From positions 1 to 64,000 of the forward strand of contig CAZCLA010000009.1 of assembly GCA_964499285.1 (NCBI GenBank): 64,000 bases of DNA, in the 5' to 3' direction. Under the pieces are notes generated by a model. It worked only from the letters and a program-made list of their open reading frames with translations, was not told the DNA's origin and searched no databases. The stretch's first letter is position 1, and each line of letters starts with the position of its first letter. Shown in pieces: positions 35,905-44,918 of the stretch. Source of the DNA: JAGFIY01 sp964499285. GTDB lineage: Bacteria; Bacteroidota; Ignavibacteria; Ignavibacteriales; Melioribacteraceae. The position numbers were made by a program, and so were the translations under genes.

Positions 35905-36476
35905 ATGAATAACACAAAAATAAAAATAGAAGCTTTGGTTTCCGCTGACGTTAATAAAGTTTGGAATTATTACAATTCTCCCGAACATATTACGAAGTGG
36001 AATTTTGCATCGGATGATTGGCATTGTCCGAATGCGGAAAATGATTTGAGAGTCGGCGGTAAACTTAAAAGTAGGATGGAAGCAAAAGACGGCAGCTTTG
36101 GTTTTGATTTTGAAGCTGTTTATGATGACGTAATTGAACACGAAAAAATTGCATATAAATTAAACGACGGAAGAGAGGTCGAAACTCTTTTTGAAAATCT
36201 TGACGATAAAATCAAAATAACGACAACATTCGATGCCGAAACTCAAAATCCGGTTGAAATGCAGAAAACGGGCTGGCAAGCAATTCTTGATAATTTCAAA
36301 AAGTATGTNNNNNNNNNNNNNNNNNNNNNNNNNNNNNNNNNNNNNNNNNNNNNNNNNNNNNNNNNNNNNNNNNNNNNNNNNNNNNNNNNNNNNNNNNNNN
36401 NNNNNNNNTTGAAATGCAGAAAACGGGCTGGCAAGCAATTCTTGATAATTTCAAAAAGTATGTGGAAACAAACTAA
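35905..36476 (+). CDS. START-like (AHSA1/SRPBCC) protein with a false gap
   Basis: Activator-of-Hsp90-type SRPBCC protein. It starts 'IKIEALVSADVNKVWNYYNSPEHITKWNFA' and ends 'GWQAILDNFKKYVETN', both standard family signatures. The N run is artificial: 36254-36308 is repeated exactly at 36409-36463. Collapsing it gives an intact 138-residue protein ending at the TAA at 36474-36476; the longer reading to 36513 is an artefact. Ligand unknown. Confidence 0.85.
36309..36408. other. False assembly gap with 55-bp duplicated flank
   Basis: The 55 bases before the N run (36254-36308) are identical to the 55 after it (36409-36463), so the contigs overlap and nothing is missing. Confidence 0.95.
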
Positions 36477-36530
36477 AGTTTTTGGGGAAAATATATATAA
36501 ACATTTTGTTTAAAATTAGAAGAGGACTGG

Positions 36531-36986
36531 ATGAACAAATTCAATTTTTCAATCGTCATTAATGCACCAAAAGAAAAAGTTTGGGATTCAATGTTAGGTG
36601 ATGAAACTTATAGAATATGGACAGAACCGTTTTCTAAAGGGTCTCACTTTGTTGGTGAGTGGAAAGAAGGCAGTAAAATGTATTTTCTTGGCCCTAATCA
36701 GGAAGGCAATATGTCTGGTATGGTAAGCCGAATTAAAGAAATCCGAGAATTTGAATATGTATCAATCGAGCATATTGGATTTATAAATAATGGAGTAGAA
36801 GATACTTCAAGTGATGACGTTAAAGATTGGGTAGGAGTGATGGAAAATTATTCATTTAAGGAAAATGATGGAAATACTGAGGTCTTCGTTGAACTTATTG
36901 GTAACATCCCGGATGAGTACAGCGAAATGTTTAAGGATATGTGGCCAAAAGCACTCAACAAACTTAAAGAGATTGCAGAGGAATAA
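36531..36986 (+). CDS. START-like (AHSA1/SRPBCC) domain protein
   Basis: 151 residues. The N-terminal 'FSIVINAPKEKVWDSMLGDETYRIWTEPF' and the closing helix 'MFKDMWPKALNKLKEIAEE' are typical of the SRPBCC hydrophobic-pocket fold. It is a paralogue of the preceding gene by family rather than by close similarity. No catalytic residues are evident. It is part of the small-protein group at 33-40 kb. Confidence 0.8.
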   Translation: MNKFNFSIVINAPKEKVWDSMLGDETYRIWTEPFSKGSHFVGEWKEGSKMYFLGPNQEGNMSGMVSRIKEIREFEYVSIEHIGFINNGVEDTSSDDVKDWVGVMENYSFKENDGNTEVFVELIGNIPDEYSEMFKDMWPKALNKLKEIAEE

Positions 36987-37036
36987 ATTGTTCAGACGTA
37001 TAAAATCTATTAAAAAAAATGAAGGGTAAGTTTTTA

Positions 37037-37600
37037 ATGATCAGTAAATATAGATTATCAAATAAACAACGCGATGAATTACTTACTAATTTAAAAATTC
37101 GATTCGAGAAAAATATGAATCGACATAAAGGAATTGATTGGAAAAAAGTTCAAGCGAGAATTGAATCAAATCCCGAAAAAATGTTGTCTCTTTTTGAAAT
37201 GGAAAGAACCGGCGGCGAACCTGATGTAGTCGGCATAGATAAAAAATCCGGCCAGTACATTTTTTATGATTGTTCTCCCGAAAGTCCAAAAGAAAGAAGA
37301 AGTCTTTGTTACGATCGTGAAGCCTTAGAATCCCGAAAACAGAATAAACCAAAGGATAATGCACTCGATGTAGCATCCTCGATCGGTATAGAAATCTTAA
37401 CTGAGACACAATACCGTGAGCTTCAAACACTTGGCGAATTTGACTTGAAAACTTCAAGCTGGATCCGGACATCCATTGAAATCAGAAAACTTGGCGGCGC
37501 TCTCTTTTGCGATCGTCGTTATAATACTGTTTTTGTATATCACAATGGAGCCGAATCTTATTATGCGGCAAGAGGTTTCAGAGGCTCATTAAAAGTATAA
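37037..37600 (+). CDS. DUF4256-family protein
   Basis: 187 residues from the ATG at 37037 (an in-frame ATG lies at 37019). The ending 'IRKLGGALFCDRRYNTVFVYHNGAESYYAARGFRG' is the hallmark of the DUF4256 family, which has no assigned function. The central 'FYDCSPESPKERRSLCYDREALESRK' is also conserved as I recall it. Soluble, no signal peptide. It lies between START-like genes and a MATE pump. Confidence 0.8.
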   Translation: MISKYRLSNKQRDELLTNLKIRFEKNMNRHKGIDWKKVQARIESNPEKMLSLFEMERTGGEPDVVGIDKKSGQYIFYDCSPESPKERRSLCYDREALESRKQNKPKDNALDVASSIGIEILTETQYRELQTLGEFDLKTSSWIRTSIEIRKLGGALFCDRRYNTVFVYHNGAESYYAARGFRGSLKV

Positions 37601-37687
37601 ATGTTGAGACAAAATGCCCGCTATTTATTTATCTTCACAAGGAAAATTTTTGAATTTAATCACTGCTAAAATATTTGCTTACCGAAA

Positions 37688-39133
37688 ATGAAAGAAGAAA
37701 CCAACGTTAAAGAAGAATCTTTAAACGAGAAGATTTTTGAACACGATTCAAATTCTATCTGGCAGCAATTAAAAGACGCTATCCAAGGAAGTGAAGCCGA
37801 TTATACTCAGATAGGCATTGGCAAAGCTATATTCTTACTCGCCGTTCCGATGATCCTCGAGTTAATAATGGAATCAACCTTTGCCGTAGTTGATATCTAT
37901 TTTGTAGGTACTCTTGGTGCATCGGCAGTTGCAACAGTAGGATTAACCGAAACATACTTGTTCCTTTTGTATTCAATTGCTATGGGTCTGGCAATGGCGG
38001 TTACAGCTATTGTTGCAAGAAGGGTAGGAGAAAAAGAGAAAGAAAAAGCCGGCATTGCGTCGGTCCAATCAATATTTATTGGTTTATTGGCATCTCTTCC
38101 TTTTGCCTTAGCCGGTATTTTCTTCTCAAAAGAATTACTCGGACTGATGGGCGCCGATCAATGGGTGCTGGATTATGGTTACAGATATACTCAATGGATG
38201 CTTGGCAGCAATGTCGTAATTATTCTTCTTTTTGTTATCAACGCAATATTTCGAGGTGCCGGCGATGCTGCTATTGCTATGCGGGTACTTTGGATTGCAA
38301 ATGGGTTTAATATTTTATTGGATCCGATTTTAATTTTCGGGTTAGGTCCCGTTCCGGCTTTTGGTGTAGAAGGAGCCGCGATCGCAACAACGATAGGAAG
38401 AGGTATAGGTGTTCTTGTACAGATTTATCTTCTCTTTAAGGGTGGAAAGCATATCAAAATTCTGGTTTCCTATATTAGAATAAACTTTGAGATCCTAAAA
38501 ATAATTATTCGTACTTCGTTAGGCGGAATCGGTCAAATGATTATCGCTATGGTTTCTTGGATATTTATTATTAGAATTGTTGCAGAGTTTGGAAGCGAAG
38601 CTGTTGCCGGAACAACAATTGCGCTTCGCATTATGATGTTCACTATGATGCCCGCAATGGGATTGGCGAATGCGGCTACAACTCTCGTCGGACAAAATCT
38701 CGGTGCTAAAATGCCCGACCGTGCTGAACGTTCCGTTTGGATTACAGGCTTTTGCAATATGTTCTACTTAATTGCTGTCTCCTTTATCTTCTTCTTTTAT
38801 AATGAAGAGTTGATTGCAATTTTCACAAATGATTTAAGGGTAATTTCAATTGGCGGTGAATGGATGAGAATAATATCATTTTCATTCTTCGTTTACGGCT
38901 GGTGGATGGTTGCCGTTCAAGCTTTTAATGGTGCAGGCGATACGGTAACCCCGACTAAAATAAACTTTTTCTTTTTCTGGCTGCTCGAAATCCCACTCGC
39001 ATTTTTGATGGCAAAAACACTTGGGATGGAACACACTGGAATATTTTGGGCAATTTTCATTGCTGAAACCTCAGTCGGACTTTTTACACTCTGGCTTTTC
39101 ACAAAAGGAAAATGGAAAGAGGTTGTAGTATGA
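37688..39133 (+). CDS. MATE-family multidrug efflux pump
   Basis: 481 residues with twelve predicted membrane helices after a hydrophilic N-terminal stretch of about 45 residues. MatE motifs are visible in both halves ('PMILELIMESTFAVVDIYFVG', 'TVGLTETYLFL', and 'GLANAATTLVGQNLGA'). It exports cationic drugs or metabolites in exchange for Na+ or H+. Its stop overlaps the next gene's start (ATGA), coupling it to the YdeI-like protein. Confidence 0.88.
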   Translation: MKEETNVKEESLNEKIFEHDSNSIWQQLKDAIQGSEADYTQIGIGKAIFLLAVPMILELIMESTFAVVDIYFVGTLGASAVATVGLTETYLFLLYSIAMGLAMAVTAIVARRVGEKEKEKAGIASVQSIFIGLLASLPFALAGIFFSKELLGLMGADQWVLDYGYRYTQWMLGSNVVIILLFVINAIFRGAGDAAIAMRVLWIANGFNILLDPILIFGLGPVPAFGVEGAAIATTIGRGIGVLVQIYLLFKGGKHIKILVSYIRINFEILKIIIRTSLGGIGQMIIAMVSWIFIIRIVAEFGSEAVAGTTIALRIMMFTMMPAMGLANAATTLVGQNLGAKMPDRAERSVWITGFCNMFYLIAVSFIFFFYNEELIAIFTNDLRVISIGGEWMRIISFSFFVYGWWMVAVQAFNGAGDTVTPTKINFFFFWLLEIPLAFLMAKTLGMEHTGIFWAIFIAETSVGLFTLWLFTKGKWKEVVV

Positions 39134-39708
39134 CATTTCAATCTGAGATTCCCTTATTGCCGTTTTCAACTCAAAAAAAATGGAGAAGTTGGCTTACGAA
39201 AAATTATGATAAAGTTGACGGCATTTGGATGCTTCTATATAAAAAAGATTCCGGAGTTAAAAGCATAACTTACGATGAAGCTTTGGAAGAAGCACTTTGC
39301 TTTGGATGGATTGACGGTTTAAGAAAAAAATATGATGATAAATCTTACATACAAAAATTTACTCCCCGCCGGAAAAGGAGCATTTGGTCAAAACGTAACA
39401 GAGCAAAAGCTGAGAAGCTAATCAAAGAAGGTAAAATTCATAAAGCCGGTTTGGTTGAAATTAAAAAAGCTAAGCAAGACGGCCGATGGGAAAAAGCATA
39501 CGATTCGCATACAACTATGAAAATACCGAATGATTTTTTGGAAGAACTTTCCAAATATCCAAAAGCGTTGGCTTTCTTCAAATCACTTAATAAAACTAAT
39601 CTCTATTCAATCGGATTTAGACTTCAAACCGCAAGGAAACCGGAAACACGACGAAAAAGAATGCAGTTAATAATTGAGATGATGAAACAAGGAAAGAAAT
39701 TTCATTGA
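39130..39708 (+). CDS. YdeI/OmpD-associated-type protein
   Basis: 192 residues. The ATG at 39130 overlaps the MATE stop and has AAAGAGG upstream, so it is chosen over an earlier in-frame start. 'GIWMLLYKKDSGVKSITYDEALEEALCFGWIDGLRK' and 'FTPRRKRSIWSKRNRAKAEKLI' are signature sequences of the COG4430 YdeI-like family, linked to bacteriocin or peptide resistance in some bacteria. Basic, soluble, no signal peptide. Confidence 0.8.
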   Translation: MTFQSEIPLLPFSTQKKWRSWLTKNYDKVDGIWMLLYKKDSGVKSITYDEALEEALCFGWIDGLRKKYDDKSYIQKFTPRRKRSIWSKRNRAKAEKLIKEGKIHKAGLVEIKKAKQDGRWEKAYDSHTTMKIPNDFLEELSKYPKALAFFKSLNKTNLYSIGFRLQTARKPETRRKRMQLIIEMMKQGKKFH

Positions 39709-39766
39709 CACTTTTTAGAAAGTGAAATTATCATAGTCATTAAGCTACAATAATCATCAAAGGGTT

Positions 39767-41029
39767 TTATGCTTTTATCAGTTCTATAATGGTTATTTCA
39801 GGAGGCATTCCAACGCGTCCGGGGAATCCGATAAATCCAAGACCTGTATTAACATTCAACTTCTGTTTCCCTTCATCGTAAAGTCCACCCCATCTTTTGT
39901 ATCGCATGTTGACTGGACTCCATCTCCATCCCGGAATTTCGATTCCGAACTGTGCTCCATGGGTGTGCCCAGAGAGTGTTAGATCAATATCTGTAAAATT
40001 TAAAACTTGTTCATCCCAATGTGTCGGATCGTGAGAAAGAAGAATTTTAAAAGATTTTTCTTCGGTTTCACTTAATGCTTTTTCAAGATTGCCATATTGA
40101 GGAAAAGGTGGTAGTCCCCAATTTTCAACTCCTATCACTTCAATAAAATCTAGTCCGTTAAATATTTTGACCGAGTTGTTTAGAAGCAAATTAAATCCGC
40201 ATTCCCTTTGAATGTCCAGAAGATATTTAAAATTATTGTTTTTCTCATGGATGGAGTTCCATTCGACATAATCGCCATAATCATGATTTCCTAAAATGGA
40301 ATACATCCCTTTCGGTGCTTGCAGATCCATAAGAATGTCAGCAAATCCGGAAAGTTCATCTGCCATGTTATTAACAAAATCCCCCGTGAAAAGAATTATG
40401 TCTGCATTTTGTTTGTTCATCAACTCCACGGCATATTTTATTTTATCTTTGTTGTTGATAAAACTTCCTGCGTGAAAATCAGAAAACTGAAGCAGTTTAA
40501 ATCCATCAAATGAATCTGGTAAATTATTGTATATCAGCGTTAAGTTTCTAACCGTAAAATTGAATCTTCCCCAAAGAATTCCGTAAGCGATTGATGCAAA
40601 AGGAACAGCAGCGGTTACGATTCCAGCCTTTCTCAAAAACTGAGAGCGGGAAATTTTAATTCCTTCGGGATCAATTTTCTGCCACTTGTGAGATATGATT
40701 TTTTCATATGCTCGTTTTGCATATTCATAAATCCACTGAAGAATTTCAAAAAATATGAATATCAATTTTGGAATATAGATCAAAAAGAACAGTCCGCTTA
40801 TAGTATGAAAATATGTGAAAAAAAATACCGGACTTAAGATTTGCTGAATTAAAGGAATCAGTAAAAGCATTATTAGAATAAGCACCGGTGAAGACCAGTA
40901 GAGAAATTTTATATACTTTCTTCTTTTTACGGCGGGATAAAGATTTTTAATGCCTGAAAATGTTATATAATCGATTGTAAATAAAATCAATGCGAAAATT
41001 GCAAAGATAAAAAACGGGTTGCTCCTCAT
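39767..41029 (-). CDS. Membrane-anchored calcineurin-like metallophosphoesterase
   Basis: 420 residues. The N-terminal part (about 1-100) has three membrane helices, and a further hydrophobic segment near 135-155 carries a Tat-like 'SRSQFLRKAG'. The phosphoesterase domain (about 165-420) has metal motifs 'FSDFHAG', 'FTGDFVNN', 'LGNHDYG', 'LLSHDP' and 'SGHTHGAQFG'. It resembles the YkuE/YaeI class acting on lipid or cell-wall-linked phosphates. It faces the plus-strand group and ends it. Confidence 0.85.
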   Translation of the reverse strand: MRSNPFFIFAIFALILFTIDYITFSGIKNLYPAVKRRKYIKFLYWSSPVLILIMLLLIPLIQQILSPVFFFTYFHTISGLFFLIYIPKLIFIFFEILQWIYEYAKRAYEKIISHKWQKIDPEGIKISRSQFLRKAGIVTAAVPFASIAYGILWGRFNFTVRNLTLIYNNLPDSFDGFKLLQFSDFHAGSFINNKDKIKYAVELMNKQNADIILFTGDFVNNMADELSGFADILMDLQAPKGMYSILGNHDYGDYVEWNSIHEKNNNFKYLLDIQRECGFNLLLNNSVKIFNGLDFIEVIGVENWGLPPFPQYGNLEKALSETEEKSFKILLSHDPTHWDEQVLNFTDIDLTLSGHTHGAQFGIEIPGWRWSPVNMRYKRWGGLYDEGKQKLNVNTGLGFIGFPGRVGMPPEITIIELIKA

Positions 41030-41193
41030 TGCTCCATATCATTTTCTTGAAAGTTGTTTTTAAAAATAGAAATAATTATTCGGGAATAAAGACTAATAAT
41101 TTTTGACTAAGGATAGTTTTGTAAGTTAATGTGTGACTTGAATAGTAATTATCTCAGAGTCCGATTCCATCAAAGCTTATAGTAATTATTGAT

Positions 41194-42645
41194 TTATTTT
41201 ATTAAACTATACTTAAACTTGAATAATCCGTCATCGCTTGTTGCAACCCAAGCATTCCCATTTGAATCGAATGCTACACCTCGAATTATATTTCTTTCCA
41301 TTACTGTGTTAAACTGATTATACCTTTCAAAATTCGGGTATTCTTCAAATATATATAAACCTTTAGAAGAACAAATCCACTTTTCGTTCTGCTTTATTGT
41401 AATATCAAAAACATCTGCGTTTGTAAATTCATCATAAACTATTCTTCGTCTATGATCACCATATCTAACACTTGTCAAACCGTAGGTTGCGTCCAAGTTA
41501 TTTACTTCTTGACGGTGACCGAACCAAATATAGTCGTCTCCAAAAGCTATACAGTAGAGCCTGCCGTTGTCTTCAGTGTAATATTCTTGCCATTGCGCAT
41601 TTGCTCCCAAGGGCAATAATCGAGCTCCGTTGAGATACAAGGTTACCCAAATGTTATGAAACTTATCAACCCCAACATCAGTTATCATCGAGTGATTTGA
41701 TAATTTTTCGAAATTAAATGCGGTCATTTTTAGTAGCCCGATATTTGTTCCAATTAAAGCATTGTTCTGCCCCAATAAATAAATTGCTGTTACTGTATCG
41801 GTAGGCATCTGTTTCGGATGTCTTCTATATATTCTCCAGGAATCACCGTCTTTTAAATATAAACCAAGATCTGTCCCTATCCATAGTTTGTTCTGTTCGT
41901 CAATTGATAAACAATTAATATAATTACTCATTAACGGTGAATTTGTTGTGTTATAGTGAGTCCACTCCGCGCCGTTAAAAGACGCAATTCCGTCGAGCGT
42001 ACCAATCCAAACTATGTTAAATTTATCAACTGCAACTGCTCTTAAATAATTGCTGGGAATTTGAGAATTTGCAATCCTATAATCCACCCAGTATGTGGTA
42101 TCTTTCAACGTCATAACCGCATCCGTAGTAACATTGCTTCTTACCGTAATTTCCATACTGTCGGGATAGCAGTGCTGTTTCTTAAAGACAGCTTTATAAA
42201 CTCCCGGCTTAATCCCCCCAATTGTAGCCGGGGTTGTTATATTTAGACTGTCGCCGTTTAAGAACACGGATGCTCCTTCGGGAACTGTAGCAAACTTAAT
42301 TTTACCCAGCATTTTGGGATTTGAATAATAATCGATAAATATTTCTTTCTTCTCATCTTTTAAAATGGTGATTGCAAAACTTGTATCGCGGAATAGTTCT
42401 TTTCTAAGAGTAAAGTTATATGATTTTTCTTCCAGCCAGTTTAGGCTGTCCGGTGTAACACGGCTTGAGTTTCTGCCGTTTTCATAAATTTTTGCTCCTT
42501 TTGGTTCCGAATCGATAAAGATACTTGCAATTGGTACCGGTTCGCTTGGGGGTGTAACTGATACTTCTTTTTCGCAAGACTGGAGAAATATCGATAACAG
42601 TATTAAGAATAATATATTCTTCTTGTTAAAAGCAGCCATATTCAT
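41194..42645 (-). CDS. Propeller lipoprotein with PEGA-like domains
   Basis: 483 residues. The signal peptide ends in a lipobox ('FLQSCEKE', Cys about 24). Two PEGA-like beta domains follow (about 45-100 'DSEPKGAKIYENGRNSSRVTPDSL' and 115-180 'TVPEGASVFLNGDSL'), then a two-component-regulator-type propeller ('WIGTLDGIASFNGAEW', 'LWIGTDLGLYLKDG', 'WVATSDDGLFKFK'). In this group such propellers are usually attached to histidine kinases; here the protein stops after the propeller. Probably an outer-membrane or periplasmic lipoprotein sensing or binding something unknown. Confidence 0.75.
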   Translation of the reverse strand: MNMAAFNKKNILFLILLSIFLQSCEKEVSVTPPSEPVPIASIFIDSEPKGAKIYENGRNSSRVTPDSLNWLEEKSYNFTLRKELFRDTSFAITILKDEKKEIFIDYYSNPKMLGKIKFATVPEGASVFLNGDSLNITTPATIGGIKPGVYKAVFKKQHCYPDSMEITVRSNVTTDAVMTLKDTTYWVDYRIANSQIPSNYLRAVAVDKFNIVWIGTLDGIASFNGAEWTHYNTTNSPLMSNYINCLSIDEQNKLWIGTDLGLYLKDGDSWRIYRRHPKQMPTDTVTAIYLLGQNNALIGTNIGLLKMTAFNFEKLSNHSMITDVGVDKFHNIWVTLYLNGARLLPLGANAQWQEYYTEDNGRLYCIAFGDDYIWFGHRQEVNNLDATYGLTSVRYGDHRRRIVYDEFTNADVFDITIKQNEKWICSSKGLYIFEEYPNFERYNQFNTVMERNIIRGVAFDSNGNAWVATSDDGLFKFKYSLIK

Positions 42646-42696
42646 CACTTATTTCAATTAATATATGAGTGGTCCGAAAACAAACTCATCGATTAA

Positions 42697-43071
42697 TTAG
42701 TCAACACATCCGTTTCTTGTTCTACTTATATTCAGATCTTGTGTAGTTGGTTCGCCGTTGTAAAAACAAAGTTCTGCCGCGGAATAAAGATCGTATCCAA
42801 TACACCAATGAGTGTAAATATTATATGTAGTATCTTCCACTAAATAATAATCCGGAAAATTAAAATATCCACTTGCGTTTGTTGTTGTATTTGCAATAGG
42901 CATCCCCTCAAGGCTGATTGAAACGGTTTTGTAGGCTTGGGGAGTTCCGTTATAAATAACCACACCAGTTATACCATCAAGCAAATAAATTCTTTCTGAA
43001 TGAATAGTCTTTTGGTTAGAGAATGCAAGTACTATGACCGTTGCTGTTAACAAAAACAATTTAGATTTCAT
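42697..43071 (-). CDS. Small secreted protein with CarboxypepD-regulatory-like fold
   Basis: 124 residues. The start at 43071 is chosen since AGGTTTGAC precedes it and a signal peptide follows ('LFLLTATVIVLAFSNQ'). The mature part, 'GVVIYNGTPQAYKTVSISLEG...TTTNASGYFNFPDYYL', has the look of a carboxypeptidase-regulatory/transthyretin-like beta sandwich. Cysteines near the end ('CIGY', 'CFYNG', 'GCVD') may form disulfides. It is followed by the propeller lipoprotein, possibly in one transcript. Confidence 0.55.
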   Translation of the reverse strand: MKSKLFLLTATVIVLAFSNQKTIHSERIYLLDGITGVVIYNGTPQAYKTVSISLEGMPIANTTTNASGYFNFPDYYLVEDTTYNIYTHWCIGYDLYSAAELCFYNGEPTTQDLNISRTRNGCVD

Positions 43072-43305
43072 GTCAAACCTCATACTAAATTATAGAATAT
43101 TGTTCTATACTTGTGAGTAATATATAAAATTAAAAGAAAGAACCAAGATATTAATATTGCACATTTCAAAATATTAGTTGCAATTATTGAGTGTCAGCAA
43201 TATATTACAAAGATTGATTTCTTCGTTCTAAAAAATTTGTGGTATTAAAACAGAAATAGATATAATATTAGTTAAATGAGGGAATAGTAAAGCAGGAGTT
43301 CTAAT

Positions 43306-44040
43306 TTAATCAAGTCCGTCAATTACTTTTTCTTGTGCAAATTTAACATCTTCAACTGTATCAAGTTCAACGCATTTTAATTTACCGACATCAACGGGAA
43401 AAATTTTTGCTCCATCGTTAATAGCTTTTTCGAAAGCTGCCTCGTAGAAAATATTCTTTTTATCTTCTTTCAGTATCATATAATCCAATATTTTGAATAA
43501 CTCCTCCGTAAGTTCAACTCCAAACCTTTCGATCCCGATGGATTCTCCGACAGCTTCAGCCGGATCAACCACTTTGCTAATTTCTTTTATAGATCCATCG
43601 CCGGATAAAGTTACTTTTATTTCTTCCTCGTCCAGCTTGAATCCCGATTTAACGGCAAGACAATTTCTGTGCGGAGATTCCAGCAGCAGTTTTAAAATCT
43701 GCTTGTTGAATAAAATATCACTATCAAGCAGAAGCATTTCGTTTCCGCTCATATATTCTTTTGTAAGCCAAAGTGAATAGATATTATTTGTCGAGTCGAA
43801 CACATCATTGAAAATATACTTTACATTGAGATAGGGAAATTTTTCTGAAAGATGGTTTTCGATTTTTTCTTTTAAGAAGCCTGTTACAATTATGAAATCA
43901 TTAATCCCGTTATCGTTGATGTTTGAAACGGTTCTCTCGAGAATTGTTTTTCCACCAATATTTAACAAACATTTAGGTGTGTTGTTTGTTAAAGGTCTAA
44001 GTCTTGAAGCAACACCTGCCGCTAGTATTACTGCTTTCAT
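43306..44040 (-). CDS. LicC/PntC-like CTP-dependent nucleotidyltransferase
   Basis: 244 residues. The N-terminal nucleotidyltransferase signature is 'AVILAAGVASRLRPLTNNTPKCLLNIGG'; the divalent metal site is 'LLLDSDILF'. The 'FNDVFDSTNNIYSLWL' segment resembles phosphocholine or aminoethylphosphonate cytidylyltransferases (LicC, PntC) rather than sugar-phosphate enzymes. It overlaps the upstream phosphatidyltransferase gene by ATGA. It likely makes a CDP-activated amino alcohol or similar head group for that enzyme. Exact substrate unknown. Confidence 0.75.
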   Translation of the reverse strand: MKAVILAAGVASRLRPLTNNTPKCLLNIGGKTILERTVSNINDNGINDFIIVTGFLKEKIENHLSEKFPYLNVKYIFNDVFDSTNNIYSLWLTKEYMSGNEMLLLDSDILFNKQILKLLLESPHRNCLAVKSGFKLDEEEIKVTLSGDGSIKEISKVVDPAEAVGESIGIERFGVELTEELFKILDYMILKEDKKNIFYEAAFEKAINDGAKIFPVDVGKLKCVELDTVEDVKFAQEKVIDGLD

Positions 44041-44918
44041 AAATCAGTTGCCGGTTTTGTGTTTCGGTTAATTCTTTTTTGGATAAATGTAAGCGATGCA
44101 GCTAAAATGTTTCCGATTAGTACTAACGTCCATAGATAAAGATCAATTCGATTGAGAATCAAAAAAACAATTAACAAAGTCCATTGCGTTGTTGGCCCAA
44201 GATAAGTCCAAAAGTGCATCAATATTTTATTTCTTTTAAGAAAATCTTTTGCATCGTATTTCTTCTCAACTTTTTTTGTATCCGATTTTGAAAAAATCAA
44301 CTGAGCTTTGGAGTAGACAAAAAATGTCCAAATCACAAATCTGTCGAAGTAATGTCCGCCCGCTTTTTTCATTCGTTCGTTTTCTTCCACAAAATGATTG
44401 TAGCTATCCTCCAGCAGCGCTTCTCTGTTAAATGCATAATCTAGGTAACGGTTTCTATGATAATCTACAAAACTTGCCTGCACTGCATTGCTAGCTCCTG
44501 CGGCAGCTGTTAAAATCCAATAGAGAATCGGCTCATTGGTGTATGACGCAAAACCAAAACCTATTCCGAAATAAGCAAAAATGCTGACAATATAATCACC
44601 GAATCCATCCAAAAGTCTCCCGATTTCGGAACCGTTATTTTTTAATCTTGCAAGCTGGCCGTCGCTGCAGTCTAAAATGTTATAAGTCATAAACAGAAGG
44701 GCGGCATAGATAAACCAAGATGGATTTCCAAGTCCTACGACAATTCCCGCGATAACACCGAACATAATAGAAAGCATTGTAATTTGATTAGGGGTTAAAT
44801 TTGTCGGGTAAATTGCCTTCACAAAAAGGAAAGCAAGCGGCCTGTAAAAGATAAGATCGAACACTTCCTCTACGGCAGCAAGTTTAAGGGTTTTTTTATA
44901 CTCGGAGAATAAGCTCAT
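44037..44918 (-). CDS. CDP-alcohol phosphatidyltransferase
   Basis: 293 residues with about six membrane helices. The catalytic motif is 'DCSDGQLARLKNNGSEIGRLLDGFGD', matching the DG-x2-AR-x8-G-x3-D-x3-D pattern (about residues 85-108). It transfers a phospho-alcohol from a CDP carrier to an acceptor, usually making a phospholipid. Genes overlap on both sides: one base with the aminotransferase-like gene and four with the cytidylyltransferase gene. This implies one coupled pathway. Confidence 0.88.
   Translation of the reverse strand: MSLFSEYKKTLKLAAVEEVFDLIFYRPLAFLFVKAIYPTNLTPNQITMLSIMFGVIAGIVVGLGNPSWFIYAALLFMTYNILDCSDGQLARLKNNGSEIGRLLDGFGDYIVSIFAYFGIGFGFASYTNEPILYWILTAAAGASNAVQASFVDYHRNRYLDYAFNREALLEDSYNHFVEENERMKKAGGHYFDRFVIWTFFVYSKAQLIFSKSDTKKVEKKYDAKDFLKRNKILMHFWTYLGPTTQWTLLIVFLILNRIDLYLWTLVLIGNILAASLTFIQKRINRNTKPATDL

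Noticed and set aside
36254..36463. Apparent direct repeats of 55 bp at three places
   Set aside because: Each pair flanks exactly 100 N and interrupts a gene that becomes intact on merging, so these are assembly overlaps and not biological repeats.
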